From JAJXXT01 sp963764465 (lineage in GTDB: Bacteria; Pseudomonadota; Alphaproteobacteria; Acetobacterales; Acetobacteraceae), in contig CAVXSO010000004.1 of the NCBI GenBank assembly GCA_963764465.1, positions 147,725-211,724 on the forward strand: a stretch of 64,000 nt of DNA, in the 5' to 3' direction. The translations under genes and the position numbers were made by a program. Numbering within the stretch: the first letter of the stretch is position 1; the number at the start of each line of letters is the position of its first letter. Positions 42,952 through 51,829 of this stretch are shown here, piece by piece. Under the pieces are notes generated by a model. The model did not search any database. It saw only the letters and a list, made by a program, of their open reading frames with translations, and was not told the origin of the DNA.

Positions 42952-44132
42952 TGCACCGCCGCCACGATGCGCGCGGCCGCTTCCCTGAGCGACGTGCCGC
43001 GCGGCACGTAAGTGACGCCGGGAAATCGCGCCGCGGTGGCGCGCGCATCCGCCTCGCCCGCACCGAACAGCCGCAGCACGATGGGAAAGTCGGTGGTGTC
43101 CAGGCCGCGCGCCTCGATTGTCTCGGCCAGTGCCTGCATCCGCAGGTCGACGCGCGCCATCTGGGCGAAGTTGAACGCGACGAGCAGCCCCTTCGTCCGC
43201 GGATTGTCCAGGATCGCGTTCAGCACCGCCTTCAGCTTGCGCGTGTCCTGGCCCGTCGGCGGCGTCACGCAATGGTTCGCCGGCCGTCCGCCGAGCTCGA
43301 GAATGAGGTCGTGGACGTAGAGGCCCGCACCACCGCCGCCGACCAGCAGCCCGATATTCCCGTCGAGCTCGATGTACTGCGCCTCGCCGCCGGGCAAGGT
43401 AGCGCTGGCCTGCATCACCGCGCGCTCGCGCGGGTTTGCGCTCCCGGCGATCTCCCGCGCGGCGAGGTGCCGCCACACCGGCTGGCGGAACAGGGCCTGG
43501 GTATCCACCGCCATCATCGCGCCGACGACGCGGACGCTGTCCTGCCCGATGACGGCGATCGGGTTCAGCTCGAGCAGCGTCGCGTCCGCGGCGACGAACG
43601 CGGCGTAGAGCCGTGCCGCGAGCGAGGCCAGGCCGCGCAGGACGGTGCCGCGCACGCCGCAGGCATGCCACAGCTCGATCGCGTCCCACGGCGTGAGCCC
43701 CCGCACCAGGTCGAGGTCGCGGCGGACGAGCGCCGCGGGATGGTCCGCCGCGAGCCGCTCGATGTCGACGCCGCCACGGGCACTGGCCAGCACGTGCAAT
43801 CCGAACTCATCGATGCTGAAGGAAAGAAAGAGCTCGCCCGCGATGGACAGCCATTCCTCCACGTAGACCGAGGCGACGCGTTCGCCCTCGATATCGCGCC
43901 CCAGCAGCCGGTCCGCGGCGTCGATCGTCTCTGCCTCGGATCGTGTCGGGATGACCGCGCCGGCCTTGCCGCGCCGGCCGGCGCGGACCAGCGCCTTGAC
44001 CACCGCGCCCGCCTCATAGCCGCGCGCGATGCGCGCGGCCTCCGCGGCATCACGGGCGATGGCGCCGCGCGGCACCTCGATGCCGCGGCTGGCGAGCCAG
44101 GCCTTGGTAACGTCCTCCTGCAGGCGCAGCAT
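42948..44132 (-). CDS. SucC-like CoA-ligase beta subunit (ATP-grasp)
   Basis: A 394-residue ATP-grasp protein like succinyl- or malate-CoA ligase beta. The N-terminus LQEDVTKAWLASRGIEVPRG and VVKALVRAGRRGKAG near 44-58 are typical, with LLELNPIAVIG as the metal-binding strand. The C-terminal half holds NIGLLVGGGGAGLYVHDLI and TKGLLVAFNFAQMARVDL. It follows the MaoC gene with abutting stop and start, and its 3' end overlaps the SucD-like gene. The acid substrate is unknown. Confidence 0.9.
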   Translation of the reverse strand: MLRLQEDVTKAWLASRGIEVPRGAIARDAAEAARIARGYEAGAVVKALVRAGRRGKAGAVIPTRSEAETIDAADRLLGRDIEGERVASVYVEEWLSIAGELFLSFSIDEFGLHVLASARGGVDIERLAADHPAALVRRDLDLVRGLTPWDAIELWHACGVRGTVLRGLASLAARLYAAFVAADATLLELNPIAVIGQDSVRVVGAMMAVDTQALFRQPVWRHLAAREIAGSANPRERAVMQASATLPGGEAQYIELDGNIGLLVGGGGAGLYVHDLILELGGRPANHCVTPPTGQDTRKLKAVLNAILDNPRTKGLLVAFNFAQMARVDLRMQALAETIEARGLDTTDFPIVLRLFGAGEADARATAARFPGVTYVPRGTSLREAAARIVAAVQ

Positions 44133-44567
44133 TCAGGAGAGTTCCGCAATGGCGCGGCCGACGAGGAGCTTTTCTCCGTCCTGCCGCTCGCACCACACAT
44201 CGAGCCCGAGCCGGACACTGCCGCCCTCCGCCATGCGCTCGCGCACGACGGCGACCGGCGTCACCGTGTCGCCCACCCGCGCACTGCGGATGAACCGGGC
44301 CTCGATTTCGCCGCTGCGGTGCCACGCGGGGCCGAACAGCGAAACGAGATGCGTCAGCAGCACGCCCTCGAACTGTGTCCCCGACGCGATGATGTCCTCC
44401 AGTCCCGCCTCGCGCGCCTTGTCGCGATCCGTGTGCAGGTTGCGCGCCGGCCAGCCCGGCTGGTCCAGCGGCCCGCCGGAGAAAGCCAGGATGCGGCCGA
44501 GCGACAGCGTCACGCCGCGCCCGCGCCGCACCTCGCCCACGGGGCATGCGGCAATTATTGCCGTCAT
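44133..44567 (-). CDS. MaoC-family dehydratase-like protein
   Basis: A 144-residue hot-dog protein of the MaoC/FAS1-dehydratase class. ILAFSGGPLDQPGWPARNLHTD carries a variant of the hydratase motif (NLHTD, H45), and GLEDIIASGTQFEGVLLTHL follows. The upstream gene encodes a second hot-dog protein without the motif, so this is a second catalytic/non-catalytic pair in the cluster. It overlaps that gene by 4 bases. Confidence 0.88.
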   Translation of the reverse strand: MTAIIAACPVGEVRRGRGVTLSLGRILAFSGGPLDQPGWPARNLHTDRDKAREAGLEDIIASGTQFEGVLLTHLVSLFGPAWHRSGEIEARFIRSARVGDTVTPVAVVRERMAEGGSVRLGLDVWCERQDGEKLLVGRAIAELS

Positions 44568-45028
44568 GCCCCGCCCCCCGGGCGTTTCTCGACGAAGAAC
44601 ACCGAGTGCATCTCCCGCTCGAGGATCGGCTCGGGACCGTCGATGCCGATTTCCATCGCCTGGTAGAGGCGCCCGCCCTTCTCGTAGACATCGCGTATTC
44701 GCCAGGTCACGCGCAGCTTCTGGTCCACGTAGGCGGGCCGCAGGAACCGCACCTTCTCGCGCGCGAAGACCGAGCCCATGCCCGGGGCCAGCCGAAAGGA
44801 CGGGCTGCGCGTGCGCGCGGACATGTGCAGCAGCAGCATCGGGTGGATCTGCGCCGGCGCGCCGGAGGCGCCGAGATAGGCGGGGTCGAAATCCTCGATG
44901 GTGAACAGATATTGCTGGTTGAGTTCGGCAGAGATGCTGAACTCGAGCGGGGCGTAGCTATCCCCGGGGCGCAACTCGTGCGCGTATGGTGGTTGTTCGG
45001 ACAAGCTCTTCCCCGCCTGGCCTTGCAT
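44564..45028 (-). CDS. MaoC-like N-terminal hot-dog protein, first gene of the catabolic operon
   Basis: A 154-residue hot-dog protein (LRPGDSYAPLEFSISAELNQ, YLFTIEDFDPAYLG, FAREKVRFLRPAYVDQKLRV) that lacks the NPxH hydratase signature. It is probably the partner of the next gene. It is first in a run of 17 leftward genes; the 83 bases before it carry an inverted repeat and a 10-base word also present upstream of the LysR gene. Confidence 0.82.
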   Translation of the reverse strand: MQGQAGKSLSEQPPYAHELRPGDSYAPLEFSISAELNQQYLFTIEDFDPAYLGASGAPAQIHPMLLLHMSARTRSPSFRLAPGMGSVFAREKVRFLRPAYVDQKLRVTWRIRDVYEKGGRLYQAMEIGIDGPEPILEREMHSVFFVEKRPGGGA

Positions 45029-45096
45029 CGTGCAAGCGTGCCGATGCCCGGCGATTTTGCGCGAGGATGGCGGCCGGGAATTGTCCGGTCAAATAT

Positions 45097-45124
45097 CAAA
45101 CGCGCCTATAACTATGTGCGTTTG
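45097..45124. promoter_or_regulatory. Inverted repeat with shared 10-base word before the catabolic operon
   Basis: CAAACGC (45097-45103) and GCGTTTG (45118-45124) form a 7-base inverted repeat 14 bases apart; inside lies AACTATGTGC (45110-45119). The same 10-mer occurs at 46236-46245 upstream of the LysR gene. The repeat overlaps the lysR stop and lies 69-96 bases before the first operon gene. It may be the operator, or a weak lysR terminator. Confidence 0.4.
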
Positions 45125-46050
45125 GCATAGTCCCGGCGGTGCCCGCGCATCTCCGGCGCCATCGCCTCCGCCACCTCGCGCGCGATCACGGCCAGGCGCT
45201 CGGCGAGCGGCGAGCGCTGTCGTTGCAGCGGAAAGAACACGCGGAACTGGTAGGGGATCGCGGGCCGGAAAGGCCGCTGCACCAGCTGGCCCGCGAAGCT
45301 GCGTGCCGAATAAGGATCGACGACGGAAACCCCGACACCGGCAGCCACCAACTGGCAGATGACGATGCCGTTCTGCGCATCGCTCATGTGCCGGCGTTTC
45401 AACCCGAGTCGATGGAACAGCGCGTCGATGCGCTGCCGTGCGCTGGTCTCGAGCGGCATTGAGATGAACGGCTCGTCCACCAGGTCCCGTGGCGCCACCG
45501 CCGCGCGCGCGGCCAGCGCATGCCCGCGGGGCAGCACGCACACCGCGTTCACCTTGGACAAGAGTTGCGAGGCCTCCTCGGGATAGTCGAGCGGATAGGT
45601 GGAGAGCGCGATGTCGAATTGCTGGTGGTCGAAATGGGTGCGCAACTCGCGCCGGACGACGACCTGCACCGAGAAGCGCAGGTCCGGAACCTCCGCCCGC
45701 AGCCGCGCGAGGGTCTGCGGCAGCAGGCCGTGGGCGATCGGCGTCGTCGCGATGATGCGCAGGTCCTCCGCGGCCTGCCCCTGGTCCGCGCGCAGGCGGC
45801 TCGCCATGCGGTCGAGCCCGGCGAAGACGTGTTCCACTTCCTCCAGCAGCAGCCCCGCCTGGCGGGTCGGACGAAGCCTGCCGTGCGCGCGCTCGAACAG
45901 CTTGTGGCCGGCGGTCTTCTCGAGCCCGGCGATCAGGCGGCTGACCGCCGGCTGGGAGAGACGCAGCAGGCTCGCGGCGCGCAAGGTCGAGCCGGTGATC
46001 ATCACCGCGCGGAAGGCCTCGATCTGTCGCAAGTTGACGTGCTGGTTCAG
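45112..46050 (-). CDS. LysR-family transcriptional regulator
   Basis: About 312 residues. The N-terminal winged helix reads NLRQIEAFRAVMITGS and LSQPAVSRLIAGLEKTAGHKLFER; the effector domain (about 90-300) includes LRIIATTPIAHGLLPQTLAR, FDIALSTYPLDYPEE and GVGVSVVDPYSAR, resembling regulators of NocR/OccR type. No ATG or GTG lies near the conserved start. A CTG at 46048-46050 has GGAGGT six bases upstream; an ATG at 46162-46164 would add 38 unrelated residues. It lies directly upstream of, and co-directional with, the catabolic operon it probably controls. Confidence 0.9.
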   Translation of the reverse strand: MNQHVNLRQIEAFRAVMITGSTLRAASLLRLSQPAVSRLIAGLEKTAGHKLFERAHGRLRPTRQAGLLLEEVEHVFAGLDRMASRLRADQGQAAEDLRIIATTPIAHGLLPQTLARLRAEVPDLRFSVQVVVRRELRTHFDHQQFDIALSTYPLDYPEEASQLLSKVNAVCVLPRGHALAARAAVAPRDLVDEPFISMPLETSARQRIDALFHRLGLKRRHMSDAQNGIVICQLVAAGVGVSVVDPYSARSFAGQLVQRPFRPAIPYQFRVFFPLQRQRSPLAERLAVIAREVAEAMAPEMRGHRRDYAKRT

Positions 46051-46432
46051 GGCCAGACCTCCGCACCCGGGTTCGACACCCCGATTATGCAGCTGCGCGC
46101 CGGCGATGCACGTCCGGGACGCGCTGCGGGCGCGGCCCGCGCCGGAAGAACGCACCGCAAGCACCCGCTGGCCGCCGAGGCGACAAGGAAATTTTTGGAA
46201 TCAGCATATCACCTTCCGTGCCTCAACATTGATCGAACTATGTGCATCACCGCCGAGCCTGATTTCCGTCGCGTACTTGCGGAGATCAGTCAGCCTCAGC
46301 TGGCTGCCCGACCTCGTCCATGCACTTTTGTTCGGTGAGCGGCGTAGACTTCTGGCGACCAGTCGAAGACTGAATGCTAAAAACATAACGGCCGGCCAGG
46401 CGCCCGTGACCGGGCAGAGCGAAGGGTCAGGG
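46051..46432. other. Non-coding region upstream of the LysR gene
   Basis: These 382 bases hold no convincing gene. An AT-richer stretch at about 46185-46260 contains AACTATGTGC (46236-46245), flanked by TGAT and ATCA, and is the likely lysR control region. From about 46300 the DNA leads into a degraded regulator gene. Confidence 0.5.
46236..46245. promoter_or_regulatory. Second copy of the AACTATGTGC word, candidate LysR-binding site
   Basis: An exact 10-base match to 45110-45119, again inside a dyad (TGAT-N12-ATCA). It is about 190 bases upstream of the proposed lysR start. LysR proteins usually bind their own and target promoters at related dyads, so the pair is a candidate operator set. 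Confidence 0.35.
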
Positions 46433-46712
46433 ACGTTCATACGCCACGAACGCGAAGGCAGGGAGATTGGTTGCGCGAGATGGTCCCCCGCCGGTCGAGG
46501 ATAGAGTTCCGGCGATCGCCGAGATCATCGAATGCGATGCCGACGACCTGTTGGCACGGGCAGGCCGCGCGTCGTGGGACATCACCGGCACCATCAAGCG
46601 CCCCCCGGTCGAACTGGCGGCACCTCTGCGGACGACGAAGAACCTGAAGGCCGTGGACATCATGCAACTGGCCATGACGCGCAAATGGCGACGAAGGGCA
46701 GGCGATGGCTAG
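46433..46712 (+). pseudogene. Remnant of an XRE-type helix-turn-helix regulator
   Basis: Three frames together spell parts of one XRE-family regulator. Frame at 46433: TFIRHEREGREIG. Next frame at 46471: LREMV. Third frame from about 46485: PPPVEDRVPAIAEIIECDAD followed by DLLARAGRASWDI, ending at TAG 46710-46712. The stretch that should hold the DNA-binding helix (about 25 residues between LREM and PPP) is missing, and a base is lost near 46469. It cannot make a working repressor. It marks decayed, probably acquired DNA beside the second peptide ABC operon. Confidence 0.6.
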
Positions 46713-46869
46713 GCCGTGGACTCATCTGATCCAGTGGATGCGAACGATGGCGAGGCAGACGCCGGCGAGGACGTTTCTGGCTGTTCTAAAGATGCTGCGG
46801 GCTGGCACGATCCCAGCCCAATTCGCTTGGCAAAAGGTACCCGAGACGCCCCATTCCTCCCCGGCGTAG
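46705..46869 (+). CDS. Unrecognised 54-residue open frame
   Basis: ATG 46705 overlaps the end of the regulator remnant and opens MARPWTHLIQWMRTMARQTP, ending at TAG 46867-46869. It is basic, has no recognisable domain and only a GGGCAGGCG upstream. The base composition is lower in GC than the neighbouring operons. It may be a fragment of a gene that once followed the regulator. I am unsure that it is expressed. Confidence 0.2.
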   Translation: MARPWTHLIQWMRTMARQTPARTFLAVLKMLRAGTIPAQFAWQKVPETPHSSPA

Positions 46870-46910
46870 ACCCTACCGGGTGTAGAAAGGTTCCGCGCAT
46901 TTGGCTGCCG

Positions 46911-47908
<998 letters not shown>

Positions 47909-47912
<4 letters not shown>

Positions 47913-48892
47913 CGCACCACCTCGTAGAGCCAGCAGGCGACCATGCGACCGTCACCGGGATCGCGCTCGCCGGGGTCTGCCGTGCACGCGCCGCGCGCGT
48001 CCGGGCAGCGCGGCCGGAACGGGCAGCCCTGAGGCATGCGTAGCGGGTTGGGCACGGCACCGCCGATGGCATTGAGACGCTCGCCCCTCCGCGTGCGCGA
48101 GGGCATGGAGGCCAGGAGCGCACGGGTATACGGGTGCTTCGGGTCGTTCGTGACCTGCTCCACGCTGCCGCGCTCCATGATCCGGCCGCCATACATAACG
48201 ACGACCTGCTCGCAAAGCTCCTGCACCACGCCGATATCGTGGGTGATCAGCAGCACTGCGGTGTTCGCGCGCTGGCGCAGATCGCGCACGAGATCGAGAA
48301 TCTGCGCCTGGATGGTGACGTCGAGCGCCGTTGTCGGCTCGTCGAGAATCAGCAGCTCCGGCTCGTTGGCGAGCGCCATGGCCAGCATCACGCGCTGACG
48401 CATGCCGCCGCTCAGCCGGTGCGGATATTCGTGTACGCGTCGCTCGGGCGACGGGATGCCCACCATGCGCAAGAGCGCAACGGCTCGGTCAATCGCCGCT
48501 TCCTGGCTAAGCTTCTGGTGGGCGCGCAGCGTCTCCGCCACCTGGGTGCCGACCGTATAGACTGGATTGAGCGCCGTCATCGGGTCCTGGAAGACGAGGC
48601 AGATATCCCGCCCGCGGATTGCCTGCATCTCGCGTTCCGGCAGGCCGGCAATGTCACGCCCACGGAACATCACTCGGCCTGAGACGACATAGCCTGGCGG
48701 CTCGATAAGGCCCATGATCGAAAGGGAGGTGACGCTCTTGCCCGAGCCCGATTCGCCCACGATGCCGAGGCTGGCACCGGGGGCGAGATCGAAGCTGATG
48801 CCGCTCACCGCCTTCACCACGCCACCGCGTGTGCGGAAATGCGTATGCAGGTCCTCGACGGAAAGCAGGGCCCCGGCGGATCTGACGTTCAT
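47909..48892 (-). CDS. Peptide/nickel ABC transporter ATPase (OppD-type)
   Basis: A 327-residue ATPase partner. Walker A GESGSGKS at 46-53, the Q-loop in VFQDPMTALNPVYTVGTQVA, the signature RLSGGMRQRVMLAMA and Walker B LLILDEPTTALD. The C-terminal CPFRPRCPDARGAC cysteines complete the oligopeptide signature. It lies 13 bases after the amidohydrolase gene. Confidence 0.93.
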
Positions 48893-48905
48893 CTTCCCTG
48901 TGTCG

Positions 48906-50141
48906 TCACGGCGTACGCACCCGGCCCGCCTGCATCACCATCCGCACGTCGGAGAGCCGCTCCAGATCCACCAGCGGATCGCCGCCGACGACAATGACAT
49001 CGGCGAGTTTACCCTGTGCCAGCGTGCCGACCTTGTCGTCGATGCCGATCACCTTCGCGGCAAATCCGGTGCCCGCCACGATCGCCTCCATCGCGGTGCA
49101 GCCACCCTCGTGCATCAGCGCCAATTCCAGCGGCAGGCCCTCGATCGCCGTGAAACGCCAGCCAGCATCGGTGCCGGCGACCCAGCTGACGCCAGCCTCG
49201 CGCATCTTGCGGAACTGCGAGAGGTTGTCGTCGAACATGCGCAGCCAGCGGTCGAGCACGCGCTGGTCCTGCGGCGGCAGCGGACCGCGAGCCTGGCGCG
49301 CGCGGTACTCCTTCAGCATGTAGCCGCCGACCGCGAGCGTGCTGGTCACGGGGATGCCCGCCTTGGCCACCTTGGCCGCCGCGCGCGGGTCGAACTCCTG
49401 CCTGCCATCCGCCGCGACCAGGAAGCCACCATGCTCGATCTGGTCAAAACCCGCATCCACCACCCATTCGATCGCCTGCGTGCACAGGCAATGGGCTGTA
49501 ATGCGCCGTCCGAGCCGGTGCGATTCATCGGCCAGCGCCGTCAGCTCGCCCAGGCTGTAAGAGGGCAGCCAGGACATCGTGTTGAGCGTGCCGCCGCCGG
49601 TCGCCATCACCTTTGTGAAATCGGAGCCGGCCTTGGCCATCGCGCGCACCTTAAGGCGCACGCCTTCCTCGCCATCGGCCTCGCCGCCGAAATACCAGGT
49701 ATGGCCGCCGGTGATGGTGATCGGTTGGCCGCAGGCGAGCACGCGCGGCCCGTCGCCGTAGCCGAGCGAAAGCGCCCGGCGGACATTGAAGACGGTGTTG
49801 CGGGCTCCACCCACGTCGCGCACAGTGGTTATGCCGGCGCGCAGCGCGCGCGCGGCGTTGGCCATCGAAATTGCCACCAGCACGCCGTCATCCTCGCGCA
49901 CCGCGTCCTCGAGCGAGAGCCCATCGCCCGGCAGGTTCAGGTGCACATGCGTATCGATCAGCCCCGGCAGCACGGTGCAGCCGGGAAACGACAGCTCGGT
50001 GGTTGGTTGCCCTGGCGCGGCCGCGGGGGCGTCGCCCCGGAAGCAGCCGACAATGTGCTCGTCCTCGATCACCAGGACAGCATTTTCCATGACCGATCCG
50101 GCTCCGTCGATCAGCCGGTCGGCCCTTATCGTCGTTCTCAC
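48906..50141 (-). CDS. Metal-dependent amidohydrolase (imidazolonepropionase/Xaa-Pro dipeptidase-like)
   Basis: A 411-residue amidohydrolase-superfamily enzyme without signal peptide. The metal site is laid out as expected: H65 and H67 in GLIDTHVHLNL, a lysine in FTKVMATGGG, histidines in RITAHCLCTQ and IEHGGFLVA, and the aspartate in WVAGTDAGW. Relatives cleave Xaa-Pro dipeptides, imidazolones or cyclic amides. It is embedded between the binding protein and the ATPases of a peptide-type transporter and probably hydrolyses the imported substrate. It starts at GTG 50139-50141 behind GGAGA. Confidence 0.9.
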   Translation of the reverse strand: MRTTIRADRLIDGAGSVMENAVLVIEDEHIVGCFRGDAPAAAPGQPTTELSFPGCTVLPGLIDTHVHLNLPGDGLSLEDAVREDDGVLVAISMANAARALRAGITTVRDVGGARNTVFNVRRALSLGYGDGPRVLACGQPITITGGHTWYFGGEADGEEGVRLKVRAMAKAGSDFTKVMATGGGTLNTMSWLPSYSLGELTALADESHRLGRRITAHCLCTQAIEWVVDAGFDQIEHGGFLVAADGRQEFDPRAAAKVAKAGIPVTSTLAVGGYMLKEYRARQARGPLPPQDQRVLDRWLRMFDDNLSQFRKMREAGVSWVAGTDAGWRFTAIEGLPLELALMHEGGCTAMEAIVAGTGFAAKVIGIDDKVGTLAQGKLADVIVVGGDPLVDLERLSDVRMVMQAGRVRTP

Positions 50142-50163
50142 TGTGTCGTCTCCATAGAGTACA

Positions 50164-50190
50164 TACCCCGCCGCCGTCGGCGGCGGGGTA
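50164..50190. other. Perfect intercistronic hairpin after the second peptide-binding-protein gene
   Basis: TACCCCGCCGCC (50164-50175) and GGCGGCGGGGTA (50179-50190) are exact inverted repeats with a 3-base loop, no T-run. It sits 11 bases past the binding-protein stop and before the amidohydrolase gene in the same direction. That suits an mRNA-stabilising or partial-termination element that raises binding-protein levels over the rest of the operon. Confidence 0.65.
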
Positions 50191-50200
50191 AGCTTTCAGC

Positions 50201-51775
50201 CTACTTCGTGATCGATGCTGTGCCGAAATATTCGAACCCGCCGCCTTCCCAGGTGAGGCCGGTGAGCTCCTTCGAGGTCATTACCAGATCGATGTTCTCA
50301 TGCAGCGGCATCTCCACCGCCTGTTCCATGATGATCTTCTGCGCCGCCTTGTAGATCTCGATCCGCTTGGCGGGGTCCGTCACCTGCTGGCCCTCGGTCA
50401 GCAGCCTGGTCAGCTCCGGATTGGTGTAGTGGCTCCAGTTGAAATACTGGCCGGGCAGGAACCAGAAATGCAGCCCGTCGGGATCGTCATCGACGAACTG
50501 CAGCGGCGTCATGTTGATCTCGCCCTTGATGTTGGCGGCGAGCCAGGCCGGCACCGCGAGCTGCTGCACCGAGGCATCCATCCCGAACTTCAGCAGGTAG
50601 CCCTGGATCGCCTGCGCCAGCAGCGGATACTCAGGAACCGTCGCGATCGCGGTGAGCTTGATGGTAAGCGGCTTGCCATCCTTCTCCCAGAACTTTCCGG
50701 TCTTGGTCCAGCCATCCGCCTTGAGCAGCGCCGCGGCTTTGTCGGGATCGTAGCTGTACATGTCCTCGAGTGAGGGATCGTAGGCCGTCATCCCCTTCTC
50801 AAGCGGCGTATTGGAGATGGGATGTGCGCCCGCGTCGGCGAGCTTGCTGACACCGTTCTTGTCCACCGCGTACATGATCGCCTGGCGCACGGCGAGATCG
50901 TTCGTCGGCCAGAGGCTGGCGTTGATCGGGGCGAAGATGCCCATGCCGCTGATCGGCACCGGTACCGCGTTGTAGCGCCCGCCCGCCTTCAGTGCGTTCC
51001 AGAACACGCCGGGCGTCTCCTGCATCATCACCGACTGGCCGCTCTGGAATTGGTTGATGCGTGCCTGTGAGTTGGGAACGATGTCGTAGGTGATCTGTGC
51101 AATATCCGGCGGTCCGCTGTGGCCGGTCGCGGCCGGGCCCCATTTGTAGGCGTCGTTGCGCTCGATCACCAGGCTCTGGTTGGGTGTGTAGCTGACGAAC
51201 TTGAAGGGGCCGGTGCCGGTCGGGTGCAGGCCGACATCCTTGCCCCATTTCTTGATCGCCGTCGGCGATTGCATGCCGAGATAGGGTTCACCGAGATGCG
51301 CGATCAGCGGCGCATAGGGCGCCGTGCAACTCAGCTCCACCGTGTATTGCCCCGTTGCCTTGGCGGTCTTGCACGGGCCGAGCAGGCCGAGTGCCGACTT
51401 CGACTGGGTGTTGGGGTCTGTGATGTATTCAATGTTCGCCACAACGGCCGCGGCATCGAATGGCGTGCCGTCGTGGAAGGTGACATCGTGACGCAGCTCG
51501 AACGTGAACGTCTTGCCGTCGGGTGATTCGGTCCAGGACGTCGCCAGATCCGGCGTCACCTTGAAGTCCGGCGTCATCCAGACCAGCGTGTTGAATAGGT
51601 TGACGTCGAGCGGACCGACATCGCGTGCCCCGGTCGTTGCGGGGTTGAGCGAGTCCGGCGGCTCCGCCCAGCCGATGACGATCTTGGCATTGCGGTCGAT
51701 GGAAGCGGCTGGCGCCCTATGGGCAAGTAACGCGATGCTGCTGGCAGCCAGCAGCAAACTCAGTGTTCGTTTCAC
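50201..51775 (-). CDS. Periplasmic peptide-type solute-binding protein (SBP_bac_5)
   Basis: A 524-residue DppA/OppA-class protein. GTG 51773-51775, with GAGGGGG upstream, opens the Sec signal MKRTLSLLLAASSIALLAHR, cleaved near APAAS; an ATG seven codons earlier is less well placed. The mature core includes IVIGWAEPPDSLNPATTG, FELRHDVTFHDGTPFDAAAV and YSYDPDKAAALLKADGWTK. It follows the two permease genes and precedes the amidohydrolase gene, and its stop is followed by the hairpin 50164-50190. Confidence 0.94.
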   Translation of the reverse strand: MKRTLSLLLAASSIALLAHRAPAASIDRNAKIVIGWAEPPDSLNPATTGARDVGPLDVNLFNTLVWMTPDFKVTPDLATSWTESPDGKTFTFELRHDVTFHDGTPFDAAAVVANIEYITDPNTQSKSALGLLGPCKTAKATGQYTVELSCTAPYAPLIAHLGEPYLGMQSPTAIKKWGKDVGLHPTGTGPFKFVSYTPNQSLVIERNDAYKWGPAATGHSGPPDIAQITYDIVPNSQARINQFQSGQSVMMQETPGVFWNALKAGGRYNAVPVPISGMGIFAPINASLWPTNDLAVRQAIMYAVDKNGVSKLADAGAHPISNTPLEKGMTAYDPSLEDMYSYDPDKAAALLKADGWTKTGKFWEKDGKPLTIKLTAIATVPEYPLLAQAIQGYLLKFGMDASVQQLAVPAWLAANIKGEINMTPLQFVDDDPDGLHFWFLPGQYFNWSHYTNPELTRLLTEGQQVTDPAKRIEIYKAAQKIIMEQAVEMPLHENIDLVMTSKELTGLTWEGGGFEYFGTASITK

Positions 51776-51829
51776 GATAATCCCCCTCGTTATCATTGTG
51801 TTACGCCGTCATCGTGGCACCGCGAGCTC

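Noticed and set aside
46200..46910. A direct repeat of the tRNA-Gln 3' end as the far attachment site of an island
   Set aside because: Looked for by eye on both strands and not seen, so no attachment site is claimed.
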